DNA from: Waltergamsia citrina
Taxonomy: Eukaryota > Ascomycota > Sordariomycetes > Hypocreales > Bionectriaceae
Direction of reading: 5' to 3'
Assembly (NCBI GenBank): GCA_022814615.1
Contig: JAKLNE010000028.1
Location: 1 to 64,000, forward strand
Length of the DNA: 64,000 nucleotides
The notes beneath the pieces were generated by a model. That model saw only the letters and a list, made by a program, of their open reading frames with translations. It was not told where the DNA came from and did no database searches. The position numbers and the translations under genes were made by a program. This document shows, one piece after another, positions 10,526-22,500 of this stretch (position 1 is its first letter; each line of letters opens with the position of its first letter).

Positions 10526-13500
10526 TTACTCGTGCCAATGCTTGCAAGTATCGCAGTACTCAAAGTCAGCCTTCAGCCAGTCCGGTTGGTCATCTCTGAT
10601 CCTTACCCAGGCATCGGGCCTCGCGCTGTCAAGGACCGACTGCCCCGGATTCTCAGGCTGCTCCTCCTCCTCATCTTCATATTCGTCATGACGATTGTTG
10701 ACGCTGAAATAGCGCGACCGCGCCTCCTGCTCGCCGATGCGCTTAACCACGTCGTTGGCTTCGTTCAGACTGACGAGTCGGCGCGGGTGCGGATGCTTGC
10801 TCATAGCAGTGCGGCAAAGGTCCCAGAGGACATGGTGTTCGAGCCTGCCTCGGAAATCACCGCTGCCGGAATAGGAGGTGTCCTCGAGGTGCGCAAGACC
10901 CATAAACTTCTTGATCTCGTTGAAATCAAAGACGGAGTAAGAACCGCTCAGGCCCGCTTCCTCAACTTCCTCTTGGGGTGCCAATGTCTTCTTATCTTCC
11001 GACTTGAAGTCTTTGAGGTAGTAGTTGATGTGTCGGTGACAAGCAGTCTTAGCAATGTTATCCTCCTTCGGGATGCGTCTCTGCTGTGGCTGTGAGAGCT
11101 GGCGGGATGTCAAAGTCTCATATGCCACCTCGGCGGGCGTCCTTCCGACAGCGTTCTCTCTGTAGAGCAGGCTTGGGTCATGATCGATCAAGGCCTTGAC
11201 ATAGGCTACGCTCCCAAGCATGACGGCAGTATGTAGACATGTATCGCCCGCGGCATTGAGCTTGTCTAGAACGTCGCCTGGGGCGTACTTCGTCGCGTAC
11301 TTCAAGATCGCTTTCAGAATGCGAACGCGTTTTTGCGGGGTGCCGTTATAGTTAATCTTCATCCACTCGTGAAGAGGAGTGAAGCCGCCGCCCGATAAGT
11401 CTGAGCGTTGTAAGAAGAAAGACCCTAGGAGTTCTTGATCAAGCTCGTCCAAGACACCTTCGAGGAGATGGAGAGAATCCGCACGCTGCAATATCATGTG
11501 AAGCAAATTCCTTCCTGATGCATTTCGCGCCGTCTGGTCTGCATTGGCCGCGATTAGTTTCTTGATGAACTGTCGCCGGCCTAGGCGGCATGCTACCAGC
11601 AGAGGAGTGTCTCCCCCCGGCGCTCTCTTGTCCACGGCCGACGGACAGTTTTCAATGAGGTAATCCAGGACCTCATTGGATTGTTTTCCGGGTCTCGCCA
11701 AAGTAACACAGTGAATTACCAGGTCGTCTGCGCGGAAAGATCAGTCATCTACAAACTAATACATTCCTTAGATAAAAACTTACTGTCGGCACCGAGCCAG
11801 CTTCCAACGGCTCTGTCGAAGCCACCAGGCCGATCCATCAAGTGCTTGAGACGAGGATCCTCGCGAGCAGCCTTAGTCTTTCCGAACTCGGAATACAGGC
11901 GATGTGGTGTCTCGCTGAGGAAGAACTCGACGCTATCCATATTGACAGCCATGGCAGCATGCAGGAGCGGCGGTGTCTTGAGCCCTGTAGTGCGGGTGAC
12001 CATGTTGCGACCGGCGGTCGCCCAGTCCTTTCTGTAGTCGAGTTAACCGTCTGCTTATGTGAATTGCAAGATCAAGTCTGAAAGACTAACCTCTTCTTTC
12101 CGTAGACCGTCAAGCCTTGGTAGTACTTGGGCTTTCTCTTGAGCTCAACGCCACTCTTCTTCACAAGATGATCCAGAGGAATTCCACCACCTGTTCTCTT
12201 GATGATTTGACCCAGGAGCCGGGTCTTTCCATGCTCAACGGCGTATTTGAAGTCGCCTTGGGGGAAGACAAATCCCCTTCCTCCATCATCAATGGTGTCT
12301 TCATCCTCAACATAGTCCTTAGCCCAGTGCTGGGCCAAGTCCAACAAGAGTTTTAAGCCGGCAGAGTCCTCCACTTCGAGGCAATGGGCAAAGAGAGATC
12401 TCCTGCCCCTGTTTGGATAGACGTCACCATCGTTTTCGAACGTGTTGAAGACATCAGTGACAATGTCTGAAGGCTGTACAGTCGATTCGATCTGCATGGA
12501 CACCTGCCCGATATTTTCGATGGTGAAGGCATGGTCAACCTTCTCAGTGACCACATCAGGATCATTACCATCATCTGAATCTGCGTCGGCATCACTGTCT
12601 GCTCCATCCAAACGCATCTTGTAGCGGACATTGTCCTTCTCCGGAGGAGTATACTGCGCTTTCACAATATCCAGGATGATCTTGGCGACCTCGTAGTGGC
12701 CACGGAGAAAAGCAAGAGAGAAGGGGCCGTTGTTTTCATCATCTTCAATGGCCATCTTCAGAGGAGGCTGGCTTTGATCGTCGCCCCAAGCTTGGAGGGT
12801 CAATTCTTTGAGGCGGTCGACGTTACCGGACCAAGCAGCTTCGAACCTGTGAATAGTTCGTCAGTCAATTCGTAGGATAAGAATGAGAATTCTCTTACAG
12901 GTCAATGTATCCGTCACGCCTCTTGTCAGTCATACTCTTGTCCTGTTGAAACTTGAAGTTATACTGGTAAGGCTTTGGTGTCTTGTTCTCATCCGCTGAA
13001 AGTCGGAGGGATGTGTGGTTCCGGCGCTCATTTTCAGGTTCCTTGATGTCCGGATGAAGCTCTGCGAACGTCTTCGCTCCCCTTGATAGAAGCGCTTCCT
13101 TGATCTTCTCCATGTCTGAAGTAAGCTCGATGAGATACTCGTGTTTCGCCTCCTTTGCTTTAGCATCCTTGTTCTTGACTTCATTGAGTCTCTCCTGGTA
13201 AGATTCCCACTGGCTTTCGAACCTATTCTGAGCGTATTTTACGTTGCGAGACACAATCCAGTGCTTGTACGTGCCAGGCTCGAAATTGTCCAAATAAGTG
13301 TCAAGACCGGGACGCTTCTCAGGCGGGACGGGCGTTTCGTCAGCTTCTTTGTGATTTTTGAGTTTCTCGATGAAGCTGTTCACGAGATCGAGCGCTGAGA
13401 AACCCTTCGTGTGTCTTTGCATGTACTCGTTGGTCAGTAGCTGTTCTGATGTTCGAGTCAAGACACTAGGATTTGCTCCGTTCTCGAGAAGCGCTTGCAC

Positions 13501-16265
13501 AACATCAACCTGTCCGGAGCGGACAGCCGCAATGATTGGCTGTTGCGTCTCCCTGAATAATCTCTTGTTCCTTTCCAGATTATGCAATTGATATGACATA
13601 CGAGAGACCTTGGCAGACTTGAGCCAGGTCTCGAAGTCGATCTCAGCTTGAGCGCCTGCATTGAGCAATTTGAGGACGAGAATGGGGTTCTCATTATGGA
13701 TAGCGGCATGGAGAGGTGCAAGCAGCTCTCCCCTCCAGGAGCCTAGAGTGGTCAAGTGATTGATAGCAGCTTTGACGCCGGTCTTGTCTTCGTCCATCAG
13801 CGTGTCAATCATGGGCATGGAGTCGCCCTCAACATATTTCATGAAGGCCGTAGTGCCGTCTTTCGTGGCTTGCGACGAGACTGCACCAAGCTTGAGCAGC
13901 AGCTTAGCCATAGATTTGGCCTTTGTAGCGTCTAGAGCCAGGGCAAGAGTGAGCGTAAGTAAAGCGGCGGCTTCATCTAGATCGGTGTTGAGGAACTTGA
14001 CTGGCAGTATCGCATCGGCACCGTACTAATGTCATGATCGTTAGCCAAATGTAGTGCTTCTGAAGTTCGAGCGCACTTACTTCGCAAAGGACGGAAACAG
14101 CATCCTCATGTCCACCAACAATAGCGAGGTGAAGCGGCGAGCACGGGACATCCCATGCAAGAACGTCAATCTGATAATAGTCGGGATCCTCTTGGGACTC
14201 CTCAGGTGCGACATTGTCTCTCTCGTTCTCCTCCCCTTTTTCAACCTTGACGAAAGACCCAGTAGTGGCAGAGCGAGCGTCGGTTTCACTCTGTTCATAA
14301 TCGGTTGTTTCCTCGTCATCGGAGTCTCCGTCTGAAGTCGAGCCAGCCTCGTTCTTCTCCTTGGCCGCAGCCGCCCGTCGCTTGTCTTTTCGTTCCTCCT
14401 CTGCCTCCTCGTTCTCGATGCTCTTCTCCATCAGGGTCTTGATCATGGCCGTATCGCCGCGTGAAGCTGCCAGATGAAGTGCTGTTCTGCCATCTGCTAA
14501 GCGAGCAGTTAATCTAGCGCCGTGGTCGACAAGGCACTTGACAACTTCTGGCGTGGATGTCATGACAGCCAGGTGGAGAGGCGTTCTTCCAGTGTAATCC
14601 CTCGTGTTGGGATCGGCATCTTCTTGCGACAACCAATTCAGGATTTCATCTAGTTCTCCATCGATAATAGACTGGCATAGGCGTGCCGTATTGCCGACGT
14701 AGGCCATGTCGGTCCAATCCTGCTCAGTGAGCGGGTTGAAGGAGCCAATCTGTTGTCGGCCAGGGTCGTCAATGAGAAACTCGACCTTTCCAGAGATATA
14801 AATCTCAGCCTCCTTTGCAGCCACTTCTTTCTCTTCCTCTGTCTGGGGTACAGGGCAAGTACCGCAGCAATCCTCAATGACATCCTGGACACGACCAAAA
14901 AAGGCAGGGTGACGGTGTAGGTACACCTCACGCTCCTTTGGCTGATTCCATTCGGCATTTAGAAGCAAGTCGCGAGTGTAGCATAGCTTCTCGATCCGCT
15001 TGGCGTGGAACTTCTCACCGTAGGGAATGGTGAAGGTGTGATAGTTGCTGACCTCCTCCTCGGAGAGCCAGTCCGCCACTTCATCCTCATGGTCGTCCTT
15101 GATGTTACCCCAGAGCTGGCGATGGTGATTTCGCTGGAGGGCAGGTCTTCCACGCTCGCGTCTCCTGTTGTTGAGGTAGTTTTCGCGAGCCGTGTTAGTC
15201 GGAAGACGCTCTAACACTAACAGACGAGCCAAACCAAGTGTCCTCCTGAAACTACGCTCGAAAATGGTGGGATCGACTCGAGAACGATCGAGTTCAGACC
15301 AGTAGATTTCGAAGTTGCGGTGGGAATACTTGGACAAGCGATTCTCGTAGGATGGACTGCGCCGGGAGAGATCAATGTGATTGATCTGGGTAATGAAGCT
15401 GCCCAAGGCGCGAGGGGTCACGTAGACTTGCTTGCCATCGTATGCACCACCCGCAGCATCAATATCGAAGCCAGTGAGAATCTCGCTGATTGACTTGTAG
15501 ACACGCAGAACAATCTATATGCCCAATTGTCAGTGTTCCCTTTCGAGACTTATACTTGGCAGAGACCTCTCATACCTGAACATGGCGCACGGGGTACTGG
15601 CTGGCGATGGTGATTGCGTACTTGGTGCGAACAACAGTGACCTCGTTTAGGAGGGCCTCACGAACAGCACGCTCGATCTTTTGAATCTTGTCGATAGCCT
15701 CATCGTGAGTGAGGCCGTACAAGAAGAGATCGACATCAGAAGCCGGGCAGAACTTCTCGTGATAGTACTCGCGGAGCTTGCGCTTGGTAGTGTTGAACTC
15801 ATTTGGGACAGGCAGCAAGCAATTGACAACAGAGGATCCAGCAGCTACCACGTTGCTCCAGTCTAAATCAACTAGAGAAGACTCGGAGAAGATGTTGAAG
15901 TTCTTCTGGAACCCGGCCAAGCTGCCAACTGTGGCGGGTGAGCCATGGGCTCGGCGTTTGTCCTCGGGAAGAGGCATGATGTACTTGGACTTCTCCTCCT
16001 CTGACTCCGAAGCCAGATCTCTGGCACGAGTGGTGACATACTTGGTATTCTCATTGAAGAGAGGAAGTACATTGAGGTAAGGATCCTCGAGTAGAGGATT
16101 CTTGCGATCCTGAGCATAGACAGTACGAAGCTGGGCTTCGTAGCGTCGGTAGGGCTCGAGTATCTGCTCAACAGTCTTGTCAGGGTTCTCGGAGATGTGC
16201 TTGGCTAACTCCTTATGGGCGACTGGGAGATTGGGTAGATCCTTCATGGCCGTGTTTGTGTCCAT
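10526..16265 (-). CDS. Large ankyrin-repeat protein with nucleotidyltransferase-like N-terminus
   Basis: Six exons (16265-15576, 15514-14081, 14025-12899, 12846-12091, 12031-11784, 11727-10526) with introns of 52-62 bp keep phase throughout and give 1818 residues. Residues 140-260 carry the arrangement hG[GS]...Dh[DE]h: AGSS (142-145), SDVDLF (176-181) and FDID (246-249), a pattern of the nucleotidyltransferase fold, here with a long insert between the first two parts. Ankyrin repeats follow (clear at 511-595, around the exon 2/3 junction, and several more in exons 3-6, with TPLHLA, TALHLA and SPLHLAI cores), interrupted by acidic spacers and a Lys/Glu-rich coiled segment in exon 3. The protein ends in CDTCKHWHE, a possible small metal site. 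I recognise the protein as conserved across filamentous ascomycetes, but I know of no assigned function. Location is probably cytosolic; no signal or membrane segment is visible. The NTase reading is inference. Confidence 0.88.
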
Positions 16266-17460
16266 CTTATCGTTGTCGGTCTAGTTTGTGGTGTGAGGCT
16301 AACGATGATCACAACTGGTGTTAGTGAAAGAAAGAGAAAAGAAGAGAGAGATAAAAACCAATATCAAAGAGAGCTTAGAATCAAGGCTGAATCGCGACAA
16401 AAGACAAGCAAAAGCCCACACAATAAGAACAGCTGCAGTTGATGAGGCTATAGCGATTTCCAAAGTAGATCCAGTCTTGGTATGGGCTTCTTAGAAAGGA
16501 GAGAGGAATATTGTAAGAACAGTTGGGTAATTAGTATATTTATATACAGCAAGAGTCCTTGTTCGCCTCCAATAAAAGCGTGAACGCACACAAACGTGAA
16601 GCTATTGGGAGGATAGCTAGGCAGAAGAGGACCCTTATTGGGCCTTGGAACCCCTCTTGGGCGTTTGTAAGATGCGGGCACCCATCGTGAGCAATCCATG
16701 GAGGCCCCTGACCGCCTTGGTCCAGGCTAAGGTACTACTTTGTATCAATGCAGGATTAGTACTATGTAGTGGTGTGAAGCCACCAAACCCAATAGCTTGA
16801 TGACTGAAGGGAGGCCTGACACCGGTTAGTGAGCCGGGGGATGGGTGGGGGCTTTGAAGATGGAGAAGATGGCCAATTTAAGAGGTAAAGTGTTGTTGGA
16901 GATGGGCAAGATGATGAATTCCATTAGAGGTAGAGGCCGGGAGAAGAGTGCTCGTTTTGGTATAGTGGGGTCTTGCTGCCTGCAGGTGCGCTGGGTCCAG
17001 CCCTGTCGTGCTCTTTCCTGCCCTATGAGCCTGCAGTAATGACGGCGAATGCAACACCAACAGAGAATATAGTACTACTAGTAGTACTCCTAGTACTCGT
17101 ACTATTAGTAGCAGTGGGGCCAGCTGATGCCTACCAGCTTCCAAGTGTTGGCCTCAGGCTTGTAGGTAATAGGTATCCTTGGCATCAAACTGAACTTCCA
17201 ACTTTCTCCCATTCCACTTCTCGTCTCTCATCCAACCACAATCTCCATACATTGCTTCTTCACGGCTCTAGGCAACATACCCGCTCCCCAAGACGGTAGA
17301 CCCCGGGCTCGAGGTGAATATCGATCCATGGTATGGCATTGATTGATCATCATCTCGGACGCTGATCTTCGTTTCTTACCCGCAGCATGTACGAGTAGCA
17401 CAGTCAATAATCAAGATGCAGGCTGCAGCGGGGCACAGTCTTCCTTTATCCTTTCAATTC
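16266..17460. promoter_or_regulatory. Promoter/leader of the ankyrin gene and 3' side of the DUF1275 gene
   Basis: 1195 bp without a supported gene. Purine-rich GAAAGAGAAAAGAAGAGAG-type sequence at 16327-16350 (CT-rich on the coding strand of the ankyrin gene) probably marks its transcription start. A perfect 18-bp palindrome sits at 17071-17088. Confidence 0.5.
17071..17088. repeat. Perfect 18-bp palindrome AGTACTACTAGTAGTACT
   Basis: The 18 bases equal their own reverse complement. They are followed by AGTACTCGTACTATTAGTAG (17093-17112), so the whole piece is built from AGT/ACT words. Similar words recur in other intergenic regions of the window. The role is unknown; it may be a protein-binding site or an extruding hairpin. 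Confidence 0.9.
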
Positions 17461-18319
17461 CTAAACTGCTGAGGTTTGTCCCGAGTTCTCATGCTCTGCA
17501 TTAGAGAATGCGTACATGACCGTCACAAGAAGCTTCCCAGCCCCAGATACAGCTATCGCCGTCGCTGATCCCACCTCTCGGAAGATGAAAGCGCCGGTCA
17601 AGGCCCCTAGTACAAGGGACACAAGGAATGCCACTCGGCGAGTGCGAGGTCTGTTCTTCCATACCCACAACTTCTGATCGATCATCAAGTCGATCCACGC
17701 TGCTGTGGCCATGGCTGTGCTGATTTCAGGCGTCGCCAAGCTGCGAGACTGTACCACCTGGCTTCCTGCTGCGAGCGCAAGTAGCCCAACTACAGACAAC
17801 GCCTTGGGGCCTTCAAGCGAGATCCCATGCTTGTATTGAATAGCGGCAGCTCCGAATACCAGGCATGTTTGCACCAGATTGCAGAGAATAAGCCACCAGC
17901 GCGTTCTCGGGCCAACCATATGGCTCAACTGTCCCGTCAGCCATCCAGCGCCGAGGAACAGCCCCAGGGCGATACCAATGTTCGGCGTGTTGAACATTTT
18001 CCCGTTTAGCTGTGGCAAGACAAGAGCTAAACACAGGAAGATGGTATTGCCCGTTTGGTTCGATGCGAAGCAGTGGTAGTCAGGAAACGTTGTGGCATCT
18101 GCGAATCGGTCATGATCAGTAAGGCCTGAGCAGCGCTGCATGGGACTAGAGCCTGATAATACCTTGAATACCTGTGCAGAAGGTAAGGATGACCAACTGA
18201 AGCTCAGTAAATAAAGTCGGTTTGACTTGTTGGGTAAGGTGTCTAGCTACTGGGTGCAGAACCCGGGCGTGGAGACCTGGGTTGCCAGTTTTGGCTTCAG
18301 CTTTGACTCTTTGCGGCAT
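17461..18319 (-). CDS. DUF1275 (YoaK-like) multi-pass membrane protein
   Basis: Two exons, 18319-18163 and 18098-17461, with a 64 bp intron, give 264 residues. After a basic N-terminus come several hydrophobic helices. The signature of the family spans the splice: TFCTGIQ in exon 1 joins DATTFPDYHCFASNQTGN in exon 2, so the intron is well supported. Further helices follow (IGIALGLFLGAGWLTG; ALSVVGLLALAAGSQ; FLVSLVLGALTGAFIF). DUF1275 proteins are found in bacteria and fungi and may be transporters; the substrate is not known. An in-frame Met 16 codons upstream (18367) is an alternative start, but the chosen one gives the more usual length. Confidence 0.87.
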
Positions 18320-18524
18320 CGTGTACGTACGGTATTCATTAACAGTAAAAAAAATCAGAGAGAACATTTGGGGATGGGCTCGAATTTATGACGGGAGGCC
18401 CTCCATATCATTGTGTTTAGCTTCCCGACTTACATACTGCCCGACAGCCGCTAGTTGTCCAAAGTCTTGTACGTGTTGCGAGGAGTTTCTACAACAAAGC
18501 CTGGGCTACTCCCCACGACAGAGC

Positions 18525-18525
<1 letters not shown>

Positions 18526-18557
<32 letters not shown>
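18526..18557. repeat. Poly(A) tract, 32 A
   Basis: An uninterrupted A run, about 207 bp upstream of the DUF1275 start when read on the minus strand (poly-T). It could be a nucleosome-excluding promoter element or the poly-A end of an old retroposed copy; no target duplication or element body is visible beside it. Confidence 0.9.
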
Positions 18558-18560
<3 letters not shown>

Positions 18561-18912
18561 TAGAGAAGTCCAATTACGAATAGCAACTATTGAATTCCCC
18601 GGTCTATCATCGTCGAATAATCTTTTATCGACTCTAAAGTAGCATATTTTCCTACGTCGAGAAGAGGGATCCAGGGTAGGAATTCCTAGTGGCGATCCAA
18701 GGACGAAGGGGATCGCCAATCGCTACGGCTAGGATACCGATAAGCCGCAGGCCGGAGACTAGAGACAGCTGACGTACGTAATCTATGAAAATAAGACGTA
18801 CCTGCATAGTTTCCAAAATGCTGGTCAATTCGCCTCATCGTTCACACTAGTGCCTCGTAAAGGCTGTCAGCCACCGACAACGGCTCTATTGATGGTAGCG
18901 TGGACCGCCGTG

Positions 18913-18949
18913 GTGGGTCCCGGCCGGCTCGCCGGAGCTCGGGACCCAC
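18913..18949. repeat. GC-rich inverted repeat (10-bp perfect arms, 17-nt loop)
   Basis: GTGGGTCCCG at 18913-18922 and CGGGACCCAC at 18940-18949 are exact reverse complements. The loop itself holds CCGG twice and could pair further. No gene explains it. Confidence 0.85.
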
Positions 18950-19570
18950 AACCTGAGTGCAGCTCTTTTGAACTCGCCGACGCGCCAGCGGTAACCGACT
19001 TCCGGTCCATATCTGTACTGGAAGTGTAGTGGCGATCGAAACCATCCCCGAAAGAATTCCCCGACAATCGATCATCAACCCCGATGATGCTGTTGCATAT
19101 TTTGACGCGGTGGACTTCTAGTGGGTGAACTGTCTCCGGTAAGCCTCGGCTGTGTCGATCCGATCCTAACAAAAAGTCGAAGTTTTTTTGTTCTTTTCTT
19201 GGAAAGGTCATGAACGATCAGCTTCCACTACTGTACCGAAATCATTTCGAAGCTATTAAACTCGAAAGTTTAGGACTACGTCATTTAGAAACATGGGGAG
19301 AAGATCAAAACGAAGGAGAGCTCTAGTCGAGGGCATCACGTGGGAGCGTACCTGGATGACTAACAAACGCGGTACGCGGGCAGGTGCTCTTGGTGGGTCA
19401 GGCGTTCTATGTCCCTGTCCCTCCACTCGAGGCATACAGCCCACACCGTGAACAACAATGATTGCTTGTCAGCTTACTCACGGTCTAACATAATCGAATT
19501 CGAAACCTGGAACCTCAATGTCGAACGTCAGACTCCTTGATCGACTCGTCACGAAGCTTACGCCGGCTTC

Positions 19571-22500
19571 ATGACTCGGAACAACCTCGCTGATCACCTG
19601 TCCTGGTTGTTGCGTGCCACCTGCATCTCGAAACCCTCTACCCTCAACTTTCCCAACATTGGCGATTCGTCTTCCCTGGAAAACTCTCAATCACAGCCCC
19701 GGAGCCTCGACGGTGGCTCCCAAGGCAGGACAGCTCAGTCCTTGGATCTCAACACTCGTCAACGGCCATCACAGCTCCTGAATCCTCACACTGATGGCTT
19801 GAGCCTGGCCGGGGAAGAGTTGGAGGATATTGCAGTCTCGACCTTGGATGATTGGAACATGGGGCGCCTGACGTCGGCCACAAAGTCGAAGAAACCGTCC
19901 CTTGTTTCGAGACAAGATCAGCTGTCCACCCCGACGCCGACAACTGAGCCAGCTTCCCGGAAGCAATCTGCAGCAGGTGAGTGACTTGGTAGGGAGTGGC
20001 CAAAGTCGAACATGATGGCTAAATATAACAGTTGCCTCCACTCCGAAGAGGAAGAAGCAAAATGAACCTCCCAGATCTGGTGCGATCCGCCGAACCCCAT
20101 TACCGAGTTATGGCTCCGACTTCCCAGACGTAGATGGCGATGATTGGGACTGTATGGATTTGACGAAGGATAATGGGCCATCATCCGATTCACTACAGTT
20201 TGGCAATAATGTCAAGCTGTGGTGCGAGGACGACGCGCAGCGGCCGCAACCGGCTTCAAGAAGTGGCAGCAAGCGGAAAAGCAGCGACATAAGCAAGGAC
20301 GAATTCAGCGATAACGATGCAGACTTCCCCGATGTGTACCAACTGCTTGGCACAAAACCACCTCCTTCGTCTCCAACCAAACCCTCCGCTGTCAAGTCGG
20401 CCCGTGGACGAAAAACACCGAAAGACCGGAAGAATACTCTATACCCAGATCTCGCGGTCGGCGGATCGTCGCCTCTAAGACACAAGTCAACGCGCAACAA
20501 AAGTCCTATCAAGTCAGAGCGCGCCAATAAGGCTACCTCGGATAACAGACTGGAGAGCGCTCCTAAGAAAAGAAAGTCTTCACCCTTGCAGGATCCAAAA
20601 CTTTCGGCGTCCGAGGAAGAGTTTGGGGGTTTTGGCGATGATTTGGTTATTCCCGACTCTGATGATGAATTTGTAACGCCACCTTCCCATAATGCCTCAG
20701 CAGCGCTACCTGCACAGATCGATATCGACGAGGAAATGGAACCAGACGATGTTGTTGAGCAAAGTATTCGAGGTTCGCCAGTACGAAAGGCTTCCTCGCC
20801 AGACCCTCCAATTCACAACCGCGTCACTTTCGTAGATGCCTCTGCTCCTTCTGGCTTTGGACAGGAGACTATGTTCTCCAGCTCGTCGCCTAAGATGAGC
20901 TTGTTGTCTCAACTAGCTGACCCCGAATTACGCGCTGGAAAGATGGCTTCCTTTGAGCGCCAACTGCAACGGAACGGCCAGGACTTCAGAAGGGCCATTG
21001 ACGAGCGGGCACCAAAAGAAAGGCGCAATGAGATCAAAGCTTCCAAGGAGCGCCTCTTGAAGCAGCAGAAGACCCTTCAAGACCTTGTTGAACCGCTGGT
21101 ATCGTATAGGGAGCTTTGTGGTCGTCGCGAGGTGGTGGCAAAGCAAGTTGCCCAGTCTTACGCCGATGGACTTGATACCGATGAAGACGAGTCTAGACTA
21201 GATGACCTCACTGACAAGGTGCAAGAGGCGGAGGAGTCGCTTCTCACAACTCTAGCAGAGAGCGGCATTGATCAATCCTCCTTCGAAGACTCGCTCTCTC
21301 CCACTTCATCAGCTCACAAGGGCGTCGTTGTCCCAGATACCCAACCTTTGTCACGCTTTAGCGTGAATATGGCTATGAGCCCGTCAACAAATCCGTCACA
21401 AGCTGAATCCGGCGCCGAGGTCGTCCATCAAACGCAAGCTGCAGGAGCCAGCAGGCTGTGGAACGAACCGATACCAGCATCGCGATTGGATTCTGGTGGT
21501 GGTGTGCTTTCACAAGAAACTCAGGATTTGGCTGAGGCCCCTTTCCCCCGGCGGACTCAAGCTCCCTCAAGCACGCCCATGCGAAACCAGAAAGCCCCCT
21601 CAAGGCATGCCCCGCATAAAGATGTGGACATTGATATGCCGGAGGACTTTTTCGATGACATTGACGATCTCGATGTTTACTCTCTTCAGAGGTCTGCAAA
21701 GAAGCCTCAGCCGACTAAGGCCCCGGCCCAGATACAGAACTCTCGTAAGAACCATGTGCAGGACGATTTTGATGACTTCAGCGATGATGCTGAGATGATG
21801 GCTCTTGCACAAGGCTTTGGAGCAGGTCCTCCCGCTGGGAATGGTATGCAGTCGCGAAGAACCTTTTCAGAAGTATCAGGCAACGCTGTAGCGGTACCAA
21901 CAACCAAGGGTGCTTCCAAAAAGCCACAAGCTGCTCCTAGTTTTCCAGAGCTGTCCATTCCGCCAGAGTTAATGAAGCATCCATGGTCTCCTGAAGTGCA
22001 GAAGAAGCTTAAGGATCGGTTTCGAATGAAAGGGTTTCGCCACAACCAATTAGAAGCTGTCAACGCTACCTTGGCCGGGGAAGACGCTTTCGTGCTGATG
22101 CCTACCGGTGGTGGAAAGTCTCTTTGCTACCAACTTCCAGCTGTCATCCGCAGTGGCAAGACAAAGGGTATCACCATTGTCGTATCTCCCCTTCTCAGTC
22201 TCATGCAAGATCAAGTCGATCATATGAAGGCCTTGGGAATTCAGGCTGTTGCATTCAATAGTGAGTGCTCGGCTGAGTACAAGAGACAAGTTTTGGGAGC
22301 CTTCAACGAGAGAAACCCAGAAAACTTTGTCGAACTTCTTTATGTCACACCTGAGACGGTCAGCAAGAGTTCTCAATTCAACAATGGCTTGCAAACATTG
22401 TACCGAAAGGGCAAATTTGCACGTCTTGTGATTGATGAAGCACATTGCGTAAGCCAATGGGGCCATGACTTTCGACCAGACTACAAAACCCTTGGTCAAG

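Larger units (their letters stand above)
18320..19570. other. Divergent intergenic region between the DUF1275 gene and sgs1
   Basis: 1251 bp. Contains a run of 32 A (18526-18557), a GC-rich perfect-arm hairpin (18913-18949) and a 114-codon minus-strand frame (18867-19211) without recognisable homology. Both promoters must lie here. Confidence 0.5.

Noticed and set aside
10475..11095. 206-codon plus-strand frame with hydrophobic start
   Set aside because: Opposite the last exon of the ankyrin gene, which has a clear coding pattern and splice signals.
18867..19211. Minus-strand 114-codon frame
   Set aside because: No recognisable domain; composition and the hairpin inside it argue against a real gene.
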